This document shows, piece after piece, positions 25,593-33,568 of a DNA stretch of 64,000 nucleotides; position 1 is the first letter of the stretch, and every line of letters begins with the position of its first letter. The notes beneath the pieces were generated by a model that saw only the letters and a program-made list of their open reading frames with translations, did not search any database and was not told the origin of the DNA. This stretch comes from JBHHUI01 sp965248775 (GTDB taxonomy: Bacteria > Chloroflexota > Anaerolineae > Anaerolineales > JBHHUI01), in NCBI GenBank assembly GCA_965248775.1, contig OZ252150.1:744001-808000 (forward strand), read 5' to 3'. Made by a program: the position numbers and the translations under genes.

Positions 25593-27578
25593 ATGTACTT
25601 TGGGCATGGTGGGGGTGGCAGCTGGTGGCAATTCATGCGCTTCGACGAAGAGCAGGACAAGCCGGAGGTCACTCGTAATCTGTTAAAACGAGTCTACTCA
25701 TACGCTGGGCCGTATCGGTATCAGATTGTTTTCGTGCTGGGAGCGATCGCACTCACAAGCATCATTCAGTTGGTGCCGCCTCTCATCTATAGACGCTTGA
25801 TCGACCGTACGTTGCCACAACGAGACTTTGTCGAATTAAATTGGATGGCCGTTGTGATGGTGGCTGTCCCGCTGCTCACCGGACTTATTGGTGTGGCACA
25901 GCGCTATTACAGCGCCCGGATGGGCGAGGGGTTGATCTGTGATCTGCGCCAGGCGCTCTATGGCCATATGCAGCGCATGTCAATGCGATTCTTCACGCAC
26001 ACGAAGACTGGCGAAATCATGGCGCGTCTGAACAACGATGTCGTCGGTGCCCAGCGCGCGATCACCGGAACTCTGATCAATATCGTAACCAATCTCATTT
26101 CCGTAATTGCGACATTGGTGATCATGCTCTCATTGGAGTGGCGACTCACCTTGCTGAGTATTGCGATCATGCCACTCTTCATCCTGCCTGCGCGCCGTGT
26201 TGGCAGGGTATTGCGAATACTGACGCGTAATCAAATGGATATGAATGCGCGCATGAGTGCGCTGATGAATGAGACGCTCAATGTAAACGGCGCGTTACTG
26301 ATGAAGATTTTTGGCCGGGAGCGTACAAATTTTGATCGCTTCCGCCGCAGGAGCGAAGACGTGCGCGATATCGGCGTGCGCCAGGCAGTGGTCGGACGCT
26401 GGTTCTTTATGGGGCTGGGATTGATTAGTGCCGTAGGGACAGCGCTCGTCTTCTGGGCGGGTGGGCATCTAGTCTTACAGGGTGTCTTCACCATCGGAAC
26501 GATTGTGGCCTTTGCTGCCTATCTTGGACAGCTTTATGGTCCCATTTCATCCTTAGTCAATGCGCGCGTGGATTTTGCAACTTCGATGGTCAGCTTTGAA
26601 CGCGTTTTCGAGGTTGTTGATTTGCCGATTGAGATTGACGATCGACCAAATGCAGTAGAACTCAAAACCCGAAAAGGGCATGTGCAATTTAATGATGTCT
26701 CGTTTAATTACATGGGTGCTCCGACGCCACTGCTGAAACCTGAGAATGGCTCCGCGCATGGGCAGGGGAATGGCCATCAAATCGCCCGACTCGCTACGCA
26801 ACGGCGCTGGCGGGGCGGGAGCGGTGACATTGGGCCGGATGGCAAGCTGCCAGAATATGAGATCGGCTCAGGTCGAGATTGGGCTTTGCGGGATGTGAGT
26901 TTCGAGATCAAGCCCGGACAACTCGCGGCTCTTGTGGGCCCGAGCGGCGCGGGGAAAACAACCGTCACTTATTTACTGCCGCGTCTTTATGACCCTTCCA
27001 ATGGTGGCATCACCCTCGATGGGGTTGACCTGCGCGATGCAACTCTTGGTACGCTCTCCGGCGCAATCGGCATGGTTACGCAAGAGACGTATTTGTTCCA
27101 CGATAGTATCCGCGCCAATCTATTGTATGCGCGCCCTGATGCCAGCCAGGAAGAACTGGACTCGTCCTGCAAGGTTGCGAACATTTACGACTTCATTATG
27201 GGCCTGCCGGAGGGCTTCGATACCATTGTGGGCGAGCGCGGCTATCGCTTATCCGGTGGAGAAAAACAACGTGTCGCCATTGCGCGAGTAATCCTGAAAG
27301 ACCCGCGTGTGCTAATTCTGGACGAGGCGACATCTTCACTCGATTCTCAATCCGAGGCGCTGATACAGGATGCTCTGAAGCCACTCTTCGAGGGACGCAC
27401 GAGTCTGGTGATAGCACATCGCCTTTCGACAATTCTGGCCGCTGATGTGATTTTGGTCATGGACAAAGGCAAACTTGTCCAGTCTGGCACTCACGCGGAA
27501 CTTCTGGAACGCGGTGGCCTATACGCCGACTTGTATAACACGCAATTCCGAAGAATTATGCCGCAGGTCCCAGCATAA
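25593..27578 (+). CDS. ABC exporter, fused permease and ATPase with an inserted linker
   Basis: 661 residues, longer than the usual 580-620. It starts with a glycine-rich tail (MYFGHGGGGSWWQF). Six membrane segments follow, then the ATPase: Walker A VGPSGAGKTTVTYLLPRLY, Q-loop VTQETYLFHD, signature LSGGEKQRVAIARV, Walker B VLILDEATSSLD, H-loop VIAHRLSTI. The extra length is in the linker between about 370 and 430, where strand 1 of the ATPase (VQFNDVSFNYMG) is separated from the second strand (WALRDVSFEIKPG) by about 50 residues rich in Gly, Pro, Arg and His. Substrate unknown. The methyltransferase begins 10 bases after its stop. Confidence 0.88.
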   Translation: MYFGHGGGGSWWQFMRFDEEQDKPEVTRNLLKRVYSYAGPYRYQIVFVLGAIALTSIIQLVPPLIYRRLIDRTLPQRDFVELNWMAVVMVAVPLLTGLIGVAQRYYSARMGEGLICDLRQALYGHMQRMSMRFFTHTKTGEIMARLNNDVVGAQRAITGTLINIVTNLISVIATLVIMLSLEWRLTLLSIAIMPLFILPARRVGRVLRILTRNQMDMNARMSALMNETLNVNGALLMKIFGRERTNFDRFRRRSEDVRDIGVRQAVVGRWFFMGLGLISAVGTALVFWAGGHLVLQGVFTIGTIVAFAAYLGQLYGPISSLVNARVDFATSMVSFERVFEVVDLPIEIDDRPNAVELKTRKGHVQFNDVSFNYMGAPTPLLKPENGSAHGQGNGHQIARLATQRRWRGGSGDIGPDGKLPEYEIGSGRDWALRDVSFEIKPGQLAALVGPSGAGKTTVTYLLPRLYDPSNGGITLDGVDLRDATLGTLSGAIGMVTQETYLFHDSIRANLLYARPDASQEELDSSCKVANIYDFIMGLPEGFDTIVGERGYRLSGGEKQRVAIARVILKDPRVLILDEATSSLDSQSEALIQDALKPLFEGRTSLVIAHRLSTILAADVILVMDKGKLVQSGTHAELLERGGLYADLYNTQFRRIMPQVPA

Positions 27579-27588
27579 TTGCACGAAG

Positions 27589-28362
27589 TTGAAAGTCGAT
27601 TTTGGAAAAACTACGGCGGATTACGGTCAGCACCGCGCTGGATTTCCAGACTCTTTTTTCGACCGATTGACACAATTCGGTATCGGTGCGCGTGGACAGC
27701 GGAGCCTTGATCTTGGCAGTGGATCCGGTACCGTTGCACGTGGGTTGGCTACACTGGGGAGCGAGGTCTTTGCCCTGGACATCGCGGCACCACTCCTAAA
27801 AGAGGCTGCTCGGCTTGATGCTCAGTCCGGAGTGCACGCAGCGCGGGTAGCGGGGCAGGCAGAACAGACGCCTCTTTCCGCTGCACAATTTGATGTGGTT
27901 TCCGCTGGGCAATGCTGGCATTGGTTTGATCGCCCGGCAGTCGCACGCGAGGTCAGGCGGATACTGCGCCCGCAAGGCTGGCTCGTAATTGCACATTTTG
28001 ACTGGATTCCGCTACCTGGGAATGTCGTCGCGGCGACGGAAGAATTAATCTGCCGCTACAATCCAGATTGGAACATGCACGGCGGTACCGGCCTCTATCC
28101 GGCGTGGCTGGCAGATGTGGCCCAGGCGGGTTTTGAATCGCTTGAGACTTTTTCATACGATGTTTGGCAAGGTTACAGCCATGCGGCCTGGTGGGGACGG
28201 ATACGTGCCAGCGCAGGAGTAGCGGCAAGTCTGCCCCCGGAAAAGGTCGCAGAGTTTGACGCGGAGCTTGCCAGGCTGCTTGCAAAAAGATTTCAGGACG
28301 ACCCAATCGAAGTTCATCATCGCGTCTGGGTACTGCTCTGCCGCGCGCCAGATAGCGTTTAG
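27589..28362 (+). CDS. class I SAM-dependent methyltransferase
   Basis: 257 residues from the TTG at 27589; the protein then starts MKVDFGKTTADYGQHRAGFP, which reads like a natural family N-terminus, although the ribosome site is weak. SAM-binding motif I is SLDLGSGSGTVARGLA, motif II is VFALDIAAPLLKEA, and VSAGQCWHWFDRPAVAREVRRIL is the post-IV region of UbiE/COQ5-like methyltransferases (Methyltransf_11). Substrate unknown. Likely in one transcript with the ABC gene. Confidence 0.8.
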   Translation: MKVDFGKTTADYGQHRAGFPDSFFDRLTQFGIGARGQRSLDLGSGSGTVARGLATLGSEVFALDIAAPLLKEAARLDAQSGVHAARVAGQAEQTPLSAAQFDVVSAGQCWHWFDRPAVAREVRRILRPQGWLVIAHFDWIPLPGNVVAATEELICRYNPDWNMHGGTGLYPAWLADVAQAGFESLETFSYDVWQGYSHAAWWGRIRASAGVAASLPPEKVAEFDAELARLLAKRFQDDPIEVHHRVWVLLCRAPDSV

Positions 28363-28363
28363 T

Positions 28364-28400
28364 AAGATGCCTGGCACTTACTACAAATGCCAGGCATCTT
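28364..28400. repeat. 13-bp perfect inverted repeat between methyltransferase and msrB
   Basis: AAGATGCCTGGCA (28364-28376) and TGCCAGGCATCTT (28388-28400) around an 11-base loop. There is no T-run after it, and the msrB ribosome site (GGAGG, 28406) follows at once. It may act as a weak terminator, as a leader hairpin, or as an operator. Confidence 0.7.
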
Positions 28401-28414
28401 GGTATGGAGGAAAC

Positions 28415-28834
28415 ATGAGTGACAAAATTGTAAGGTCAGAGGCTGAATGGCGGGAGCAACTTACCTCGGAGCAATATAAGGTTACCCGCGAACACGGTAC
28501 CGAGCGCCCCTTCAGCGGTGAATATTGGGACAACAAAGAGGCGGGCACATATCGATGTGTTTGTTGCGGTAAATCGCTCTTCAGCTCGGAAACGAAATAC
28601 GATTCAGGTACAGGTTGGCCGAGCTTCTGGGAACCGATTTCAGAAGATGATGTCGCCAGTGAAGAAGATAAGAGTCTCTTCATGCGGCGGACGGAGGTGC
28701 TGTGCCAACATTGTGATGCTCATCTGGGGCATGTATTTGAGGATGGTCCACAACCAACCGGCCTGCGCTATTGTCTAAATTCTGCCTCGCTACAGTTTGA
28801 AGCTGCGGAGAGTGAAACCAAAGGGGACGAATAA
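28415..28834 (+). CDS. msrB: peptide-methionine (R)-S-oxide reductase
   Basis: 139 residues from the ATG at 28415, behind GGAGG. Zn-site cysteines C48/C51 and C97/C100, substrate region GTGWPSFWEPI, and catalytic C120 in LRYCLNSASLQF. It reduces methionine-R-sulfoxide in proteins, in the cytoplasm (no signal peptide). Length and motifs are standard. The MsrA counterpart is at 49478. The cupin gene starts two bases after the msrB stop. Confidence 0.93.
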   Translation: MSDKIVRSEAEWREQLTSEQYKVTREHGTERPFSGEYWDNKEAGTYRCVCCGKSLFSSETKYDSGTGWPSFWEPISEDDVASEEDKSLFMRRTEVLCQHCDAHLGHVFEDGPQPTGLRYCLNSASLQFEAAESETKGDE

Positions 28835-28836
28835 TA

Positions 28837-29157
28837 ATGGAATTGTTCACGTTGCAGGAATTAGGAGCAAAGCACAAACAACAGGGGAAGCTGTATTACG
28901 AATTCCTGCGTAAATCGTCGCTGAGTCTGGGTATCTACAATTTGGCCGCGGGCATAACCGATCCGCAACAGCCGCATGCTGAAGACGAGGTGTACTACGT
29001 TTTGGAAGGCCGTGCGCAGGCCTTCGTTTCCGGAGAAACGCGTACGATTGGCCCGGGCGACACGCTCTTTGTTGGGGCTGGGGAAGAGCATCGCTTCCAG
29101 GAGATTACAGAAGACCTGTCCCTGTTGGTCTTCTTCGCACCGCCGGAGACTGGATAG
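28837..29157 (+). CDS. small cupin-domain protein
   Basis: 106 residues, a single cupin barrel. Motif 1 is QQPHAEDEVYYVLEGRA and motif 2 is PGDTLFVGAGEEHRF, so the metal ligands His and Glu are present. Reaction unknown; such proteins can be isomerases, dioxygenases or sensors. Two bases after msrB, so co-transcribed. Confidence 0.8.
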   Translation: MELFTLQELGAKHKQQGKLYYEFLRKSSLSLGIYNLAAGITDPQQPHAEDEVYYVLEGRAQAFVSGETRTIGPGDTLFVGAGEEHRFQEITEDLSLLVFFAPPETG

Positions 29158-29216
29158 ATTTAATCAAAAGAAACTCGCATTTTCAGGTTTGAAAAAAATA
29201 ATCGGGGGTTTAGCAC

Positions 29217-30284
29217 ATGACAGTTCGTGTTGGCATCATCGGTACTGGCTGGGGTACGAGCATCCAAGTCCCATGTTTTCGAGCGGCAGGTCTTGAAATT
29301 ACTGCACTGTGGGCGCGCACGCCTGAAAAGGCTGCTCGCTTTGCAAAGGAGTTCGGCATCCCGTTTCACACGGCTGATTATCGGGAAGTCGTCGAGCATC
29401 CCGAGGTCGATCTTGTGAGTATCGTTACGCCGACCTATTTACATGCCGAAACCGCCCTGGCAGCCTTAAAAGCCGGTAAGCACGTCCTTTGCGAAAAGCC
29501 CACTGCAATGAACGCTGCGGAAGCGGAACAAATGCTGGCAGTGGCACAAGAACATCCTGACCTGATTGCGCTAATTGACCACGAGCTGCGTTTTCTTTCG
29601 GTACGGCAGAAGATGCATGAGTTGATTCAAGCTGATGCGATCTGGAAAGTTTTCCACGTCGGGACGAAATGGTCAAGCGCCGGACGGCTCGATCCAAATA
29701 AAGCCTGGAATTGGTGGTCGGACAGCGCTCTGGGTGGGGGTGTTCTGGGTGCGATTGGTAGTCACGTGATCGACACAATTACAGTGCTCACCGATTCTGC
29801 TGTGACGAGCATCAGTGCTGATCTGCGTACGTTTGTCCAAGAGCGCCCCGACGCCGCAGGGAATCTAAAACAAGTAACATCCGATGATTATTGTTCTGCA
29901 CAATTAAAGCTTGCTGGTGAAATCAGTGGGACGATCCATATGAGCGTGGTAACTCCGGGTCCGGGAGTGCATCGCATCACAGTAAATGGGTCGGAGGGCG
30001 GGCTTGTCCTCGATGGAGACTCACTCTCAATCTTTGGCCCGGATGGAAATGAAGCTCGAGCGGTCGCTGTTGAAGATAACATAACCATTCCGGAGGGAGT
30101 CTCTGATGGTAGCTTCGCCCGGGGAACTGTCGCCATCGGCAGGGCATTGTGTCGGGCAATTGAAGACGGAGATCGAGATGCGCTCGCACCGGCAGCCGAT
30201 TTTGTCCAGGGGCTGCATCTGCAAAGAGTTATGGACGCGGCTCGGGATTCTGCGATTCAGAAGACTTGGGCAGATATCTCTTGA
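29217..30284 (+). CDS. Gfo/Idh/MocA-family oxidoreductase
   Basis: 355 residues. VGIIGTGWGTSIQVPCF is the NAD(P)-binding start, and GKHVLCEKPTAMN holds the conserved EKP motif with the catalytic-site lysine. The family oxidises or reduces sugars and inositols; GALGGGVLGAIGSH (C-terminal domain) fits. Substrate unknown. 59 bases after the cupin gene, 3 before the regulator gene. Confidence 0.86.
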   Translation: MTVRVGIIGTGWGTSIQVPCFRAAGLEITALWARTPEKAARFAKEFGIPFHTADYREVVEHPEVDLVSIVTPTYLHAETALAALKAGKHVLCEKPTAMNAAEAEQMLAVAQEHPDLIALIDHELRFLSVRQKMHELIQADAIWKVFHVGTKWSSAGRLDPNKAWNWWSDSALGGGVLGAIGSHVIDTITVLTDSAVTSISADLRTFVQERPDAAGNLKQVTSDDYCSAQLKLAGEISGTIHMSVVTPGPGVHRITVNGSEGGLVLDGDSLSIFGPDGNEARAVAVEDNITIPEGVSDGSFARGTVAIGRALCRAIEDGDRDALAPAADFVQGLHLQRVMDAARDSAIQKTWADIS

Positions 30285-30287
30285 CGC

Positions 30288-30908
30288 GTGCCTGATCTCC
30301 GTATTCTGGTTATTGCGGAGGAAGCGCTGGCTCGTGCTGGTCTGGCGGCTTTGCTCACCGCAGAGTCTGGGTTGCGGGTGGTCGGGCAACTCGGTGCCGT
30401 TTCCATTTCCGACTTGGAGCTTTATGACCCTGACCTGATTGTTTTTGATCTCGGTTGGGATGTTGAGCATTCAGTTGAGATTCTTCGCGAACTTGCTGAG
30501 ACAGAACTGCCATTATTAGCGCTTGTTCCCGATGATGAGCATGCTTCGATAGTTTGGGCGAGTGGGGTGCGTGGTCTACTCTTGCGCGAGACCGATGGGG
30601 CGACGCTGCTCGCCGCATTGCGGGGAATGGAAGCTGGTCTGGTAGTGCTAGATAGTTCATTGGCAACTGTCAGCCCGCCGGTTTCCGACAGTGAATTGGA
30701 ACAGCCCAGCGAGGCGCTCACACCCCGCGAAAAAGAAGTCCTACAACATTTGGCAGAAGGCCTTTCCAATCGGGCCATCGCCCTCAAACTCGAGATCAGC
30801 GACCATACTGTCAAGTTCCACGTCAACGCCATCATGGGCAAACTCGGTGCACAGAGTCGTACAGATGCCGTAGTACGCGCTACCCGCCTCGGGCTGATAG
30901 TCCTCTGA
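30288..30908 (+). CDS. LuxR-type response regulator
   Basis: 206 residues from a GTG at 30288. The N-terminal part is a receiver-like fold with a weak acidic pocket (VIAEEALARAGLAALL, then FDLGWDVE at the phosphoacceptor position), so it may not be phosphorylated in the normal way. The C-terminal LuxR helix-turn-helix is canonical: LTPREKEVLQHLAEGLSNRAIALKLEISDHTVKF with NAIMGKL. Probably a transcription regulator; three bases after the oxidoreductase gene. Confidence 0.85.
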   Translation: MPDLRILVIAEEALARAGLAALLTAESGLRVVGQLGAVSISDLELYDPDLIVFDLGWDVEHSVEILRELAETELPLLALVPDDEHASIVWASGVRGLLLRETDGATLLAALRGMEAGLVVLDSSLATVSPPVSDSELEQPSEALTPREKEVLQHLAEGLSNRAIALKLEISDHTVKFHVNAIMGKLGAQSRTDAVVRATRLGLIVL

Positions 30909-31072
30909 ATTAGCTCAAACAAGTCATCGCTCTACCAGTAAGACTTCCTATCCAACCTAGCCAAAATAGCAGGTCGACAGCCCGCAAAAGCGCTGATGTC
31001 TGTCAGGCTGCCTGTGCGTAGAATAATCATACAAATCTGATCGTTGTTGTAAAAATATCGGGTGTGAATTAA

Positions 31073-31510
31073 ATGAGTATGAAACTATTTTTCCAATTAT
31101 TTGCAAAGCTACACATCTTCCTTTTTCGCGCTTCCGGTGGGCGCTTTGGTTCGAGGGTGGGAAGGTTGCCGGTCATGTTGCTGAGTACCCTTGGGCGTAA
31201 GTCTGGCCGAGAGCGGACGCGACCACTTGTATACCTGCAGGATGGCGATGAATACATCGTCATTGCTTCTGCCGGCGGCCAGGAAAAAAACCCGGACTGG
31301 TATTTCAACTTGAAAGCGAGTCCGAAGGTGAGCTTTGAATTAGAGAATGGTCGGAAATCAGCCGATGCAATCGAAGCAGACCCGGAGCAGAGGCAGAAAC
31401 TGTGGCCGAAGGTTGTTGAAAGAGGGCCGTTCTATGATGGCTATCAACGCAAAACAAGGCGTGAGATACCAGTCATTATATTGTGGCCAGAAAATGAGAT
31501 GACAGGTTAA
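31073..31510 (+). CDS. deazaflavin (F420)-dependent nitroreductase-family protein
   Basis: 145 residues from the ATG at 31073. LLSTLGRKSGRERTRPLVYLQDGDEYIVIASAGGQEKNPDWYFNLKASP is the signature of the Ddn/DUF385 split beta-barrel family, whose members use F420H2 (a few bind haem or flavin). Reduction of a nitro compound or quinone is possible; no F420 synthesis gene lies in the window. It is 18 bases before the serine protease gene. Confidence 0.85.
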   Translation: MSMKLFFQLFAKLHIFLFRASGGRFGSRVGRLPVMLLSTLGRKSGRERTRPLVYLQDGDEYIVIASAGGQEKNPDWYFNLKASPKVSFELENGRKSADAIEADPEQRQKLWPKVVERGPFYDGYQRKTRREIPVIILWPENEMTG

Positions 31511-31528
31511 GAATGAGGAGAAATAAAA

Positions 31529-32425
31529 ATGACAAACGTATTACAAGATTTATCAAGCGAACTTGCCGGTGTTGCGCAGACTGCGGGCGAGAGCATTGTT
31601 CGGGTGGAAGGCAGGCGTCGTACTCCAGCCAGCGGGATCATCTGGTCTGCTGATGGCGTGATTGTGACCGCCAACCACGTAGCCCGGCGAGACGACAAAA
31701 TTCGCGTTGGGTTGCCAGATGGCAGCAAAACGACTGCCTCCATTGCCGGACGCGATGCTGCCACCGATATCGCAGTATTGCGGTCGGATGCGAGTAGTCT
31801 GACACCGGCAAATTGGGCAACCATAAAGGATTTAAGTGTAGGTAACCTTGTGCTTGCCCTCGGGCGTCCCGGCAAGACCGTGCAAGCGACGCTGGGAATC
31901 GTCAGTGCGCTCGGAAAGGAATGGCGAACGCATGCTGGCGGGCAGATCGACAACTACCTCCAGACCGACGTTGTGATGTATCCTGGTTTTTCCGGCGGCC
32001 CCCTGGTTGGCGCTGGTGGACAAGCCATTGGACTGAACTCTTCGGCACTCATGCGCGGCGTCAGCGTGACCATTCCGGCTAGCACACTTGAAAGCGTTGT
32101 GGCTGCTCTTTTGGAAAAGGGGCGTGTCCCGCGTGGTTATCTCGGAATCACAGTGCAACCAGTACGTTTACCAGAAGATGCCGCCGCTGCGGTTGATCAG
32201 GAAACGGGTATCCTCCTGACTTCGGTCGAGACGAAAAGCCCAGCCGGTAAGGGCGGTCTCGTCCTGGGCGACACCATCGTCGGTCTTGATGGCGAACCTG
32301 TACGCGACCACGAAGATTTGCTATCGCTCCTGGCGAGTGGCCGTGCTGGAAAATCCGTGGAGGTTAAGATCGTCCGAGGCGGTGAACAGAAAAAAGTGAC
32401 AGTCGAGGTAGGAGAGCGCGAATGA
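31529..32425 (+). CDS. HtrA-like trypsin protease with PDZ domain
   Basis: 298 residues. Catalytic triad H50 (TANHVA), D80 (ATDIAVL) and S155 (GFSGGPL). Residues about 205-295 are one PDZ domain (GYLGITVQPV, GLVLGDTIVGLDGEPVRDHEDL). No signal peptide or membrane anchor, so it seems cytoplasmic, unlike DegP/DegS. Strong ribosome site GAGGAG upstream. The next protease overlaps its stop (ATGA). Confidence 0.9.
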   Translation: MTNVLQDLSSELAGVAQTAGESIVRVEGRRRTPASGIIWSADGVIVTANHVARRDDKIRVGLPDGSKTTASIAGRDAATDIAVLRSDASSLTPANWATIKDLSVGNLVLALGRPGKTVQATLGIVSALGKEWRTHAGGQIDNYLQTDVVMYPGFSGGPLVGAGGQAIGLNSSALMRGVSVTIPASTLESVVAALLEKGRVPRGYLGITVQPVRLPEDAAAAVDQETGILLTSVETKSPAGKGGLVLGDTIVGLDGEPVRDHEDLLSLLASGRAGKSVEVKIVRGGEQKKVTVEVGERE

Positions 32426-33081
32426 CCCACTCTGTTCTGCGGCGAGTAAATGACCATCTGGCCGAAGTCGTGTCGAACGCCCGCCAGAGCTTGGTACATG
32501 TACATTCGGACGGTCGCCGTGGTGGGCACGGTGCGGGAACGCTCTGGCATGCGGACGGGCTTGTTGTAACAAACGCCCATGTTGTGCATTCCCGCCGGAT
32601 GAAAGTGACATTGCCTGACGGAGAGACTTATCCGGCGCGCTTGTTAGCAACTGACAAGGGGCGTGATCTGGCAGCGCTGGCAATCGAATCCGATGATGAC
32701 GATCTGGAATTGGAATTGCCTGTTGTCGAGCCTGGAGATTCGCGATCGCTGCATGCTGGAGATTGGGTGATCGCTCTCGGACATCCTTGGGGTGTTGCGG
32801 GAGCCGCCGCAGCCGGTGTCGTTATCGGGGTGGGGCACTCTCCTGAAATGGCGCACGAGCTGGGCGATTTCGTCCAGGTCAGTTTGCAACTGCGGCCAGG
32901 TCATTCTGGTGGTCCATTGCTGGATGCGCATGGCCGCCTGGTCGGGATCAATGTAATGATGGCCGGGCCGGAAGTCGGATTAGCGGTTCCGGTACACGCT
33001 GTAAAAATATTTCTCAGGCAAGCTCTTGGTTCAGGAGAGAAGCCGCCGGAACCGGAACGACATTACTCTCAGGTAATCTAA
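32422..33081 (+). CDS. trypsin-like protease without PDZ domain
   Basis: 219 residues. Triad H53 (TNAHVV), D82 (GRDLAALAI), S162 (GHSGGPL). The fold ends soon after the protease domain, so no PDZ. No signal peptide. Paralogous to the preceding gene in the core and coupled with it by ATGA at 32422. Such PDZ-less partners may regulate or assist the first protease; this is inference. Confidence 0.88.
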   Translation: MTHSVLRRVNDHLAEVVSNARQSLVHVHSDGRRGGHGAGTLWHADGLVVTNAHVVHSRRMKVTLPDGETYPARLLATDKGRDLAALAIESDDDDLELELPVVEPGDSRSLHAGDWVIALGHPWGVAGAAAAGVVIGVGHSPEMAHELGDFVQVSLQLRPGHSGGPLLDAHGRLVGINVMMAGPEVGLAVPVHAVKIFLRQALGSGEKPPEPERHYSQVI

Positions 33082-33107
33082 CGACCCAGTTTGGGTGAAA
33101 ACTGGAT

Positions 33108-33144
33108 AACAAAACGCCCCGCCATTTTGGCGGGGCGTTTTGTT
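33108..33144. terminator. bidirectional intrinsic terminator
   Basis: 16-bp perfect stem AACAAAACGCCCCGCC / GGCGGGGCGTTTTGTT with a 5-base loop, T-run on the right, A-run on the left. It can end the protease operon (plus) and the lipoprotein gene (minus). Confidence 0.95.
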
Positions 33145-33163
33145 GTTTTCGTTGCTCGCTCGT

Positions 33164-33472
33164 TTATTTGTGGCCGGCAAATGGACACTGGCCGAACGCA
33201 CGTGTTTCATAAACTCCCTGGGCTTGCGCTTCGATCTGTTCAGCGATGAGGGCAGAGAGAACGTCTTTTCGCATCTCGAAGTTGGCCTGGCCAACCATTG
33301 CCGGTTGCTCGAACAATCCAATACCGGCGGTCAGTACCTGGAAGGGTCCAACCTGCACGATACCAGCAGTATCACCGGCGATGACCTCGTTCGCTACTCC
33401 GCCACAGGCTGCCAGAAGTACAGCACCTAAAATCGCGGTTGCGAACAACACTTTTATTTTACGTTTCTCCAA
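33164..33472 (-). CDS. hypothetical lipoprotein
   Basis: 102 residues. N-terminus MEKRKIKVLFATAILGAVLLAACGG is a lipoprotein signal peptide with lipobox LAAC (C23). The mature part is about 80 residues with no recognised domain. Function unknown. Confidence 0.7.
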   Translation of the reverse strand: MEKRKIKVLFATAILGAVLLAACGGVANEVIAGDTAGIVQVGPFQVLTAGIGLFEQPAMVGQANFEMRKDVLSALIAEQIEAQAQGVYETRAFGQCPFAGHK

Positions 33473-33568
33473 AGGCTGCCCTCCATTCGTTTAAATCAAT
33501 ATTGTCACTAGTTTAGCAGCGCCGGGATGGGCATGTCAATTTGGAGAAATTCTTCACATTGAGTAGGG

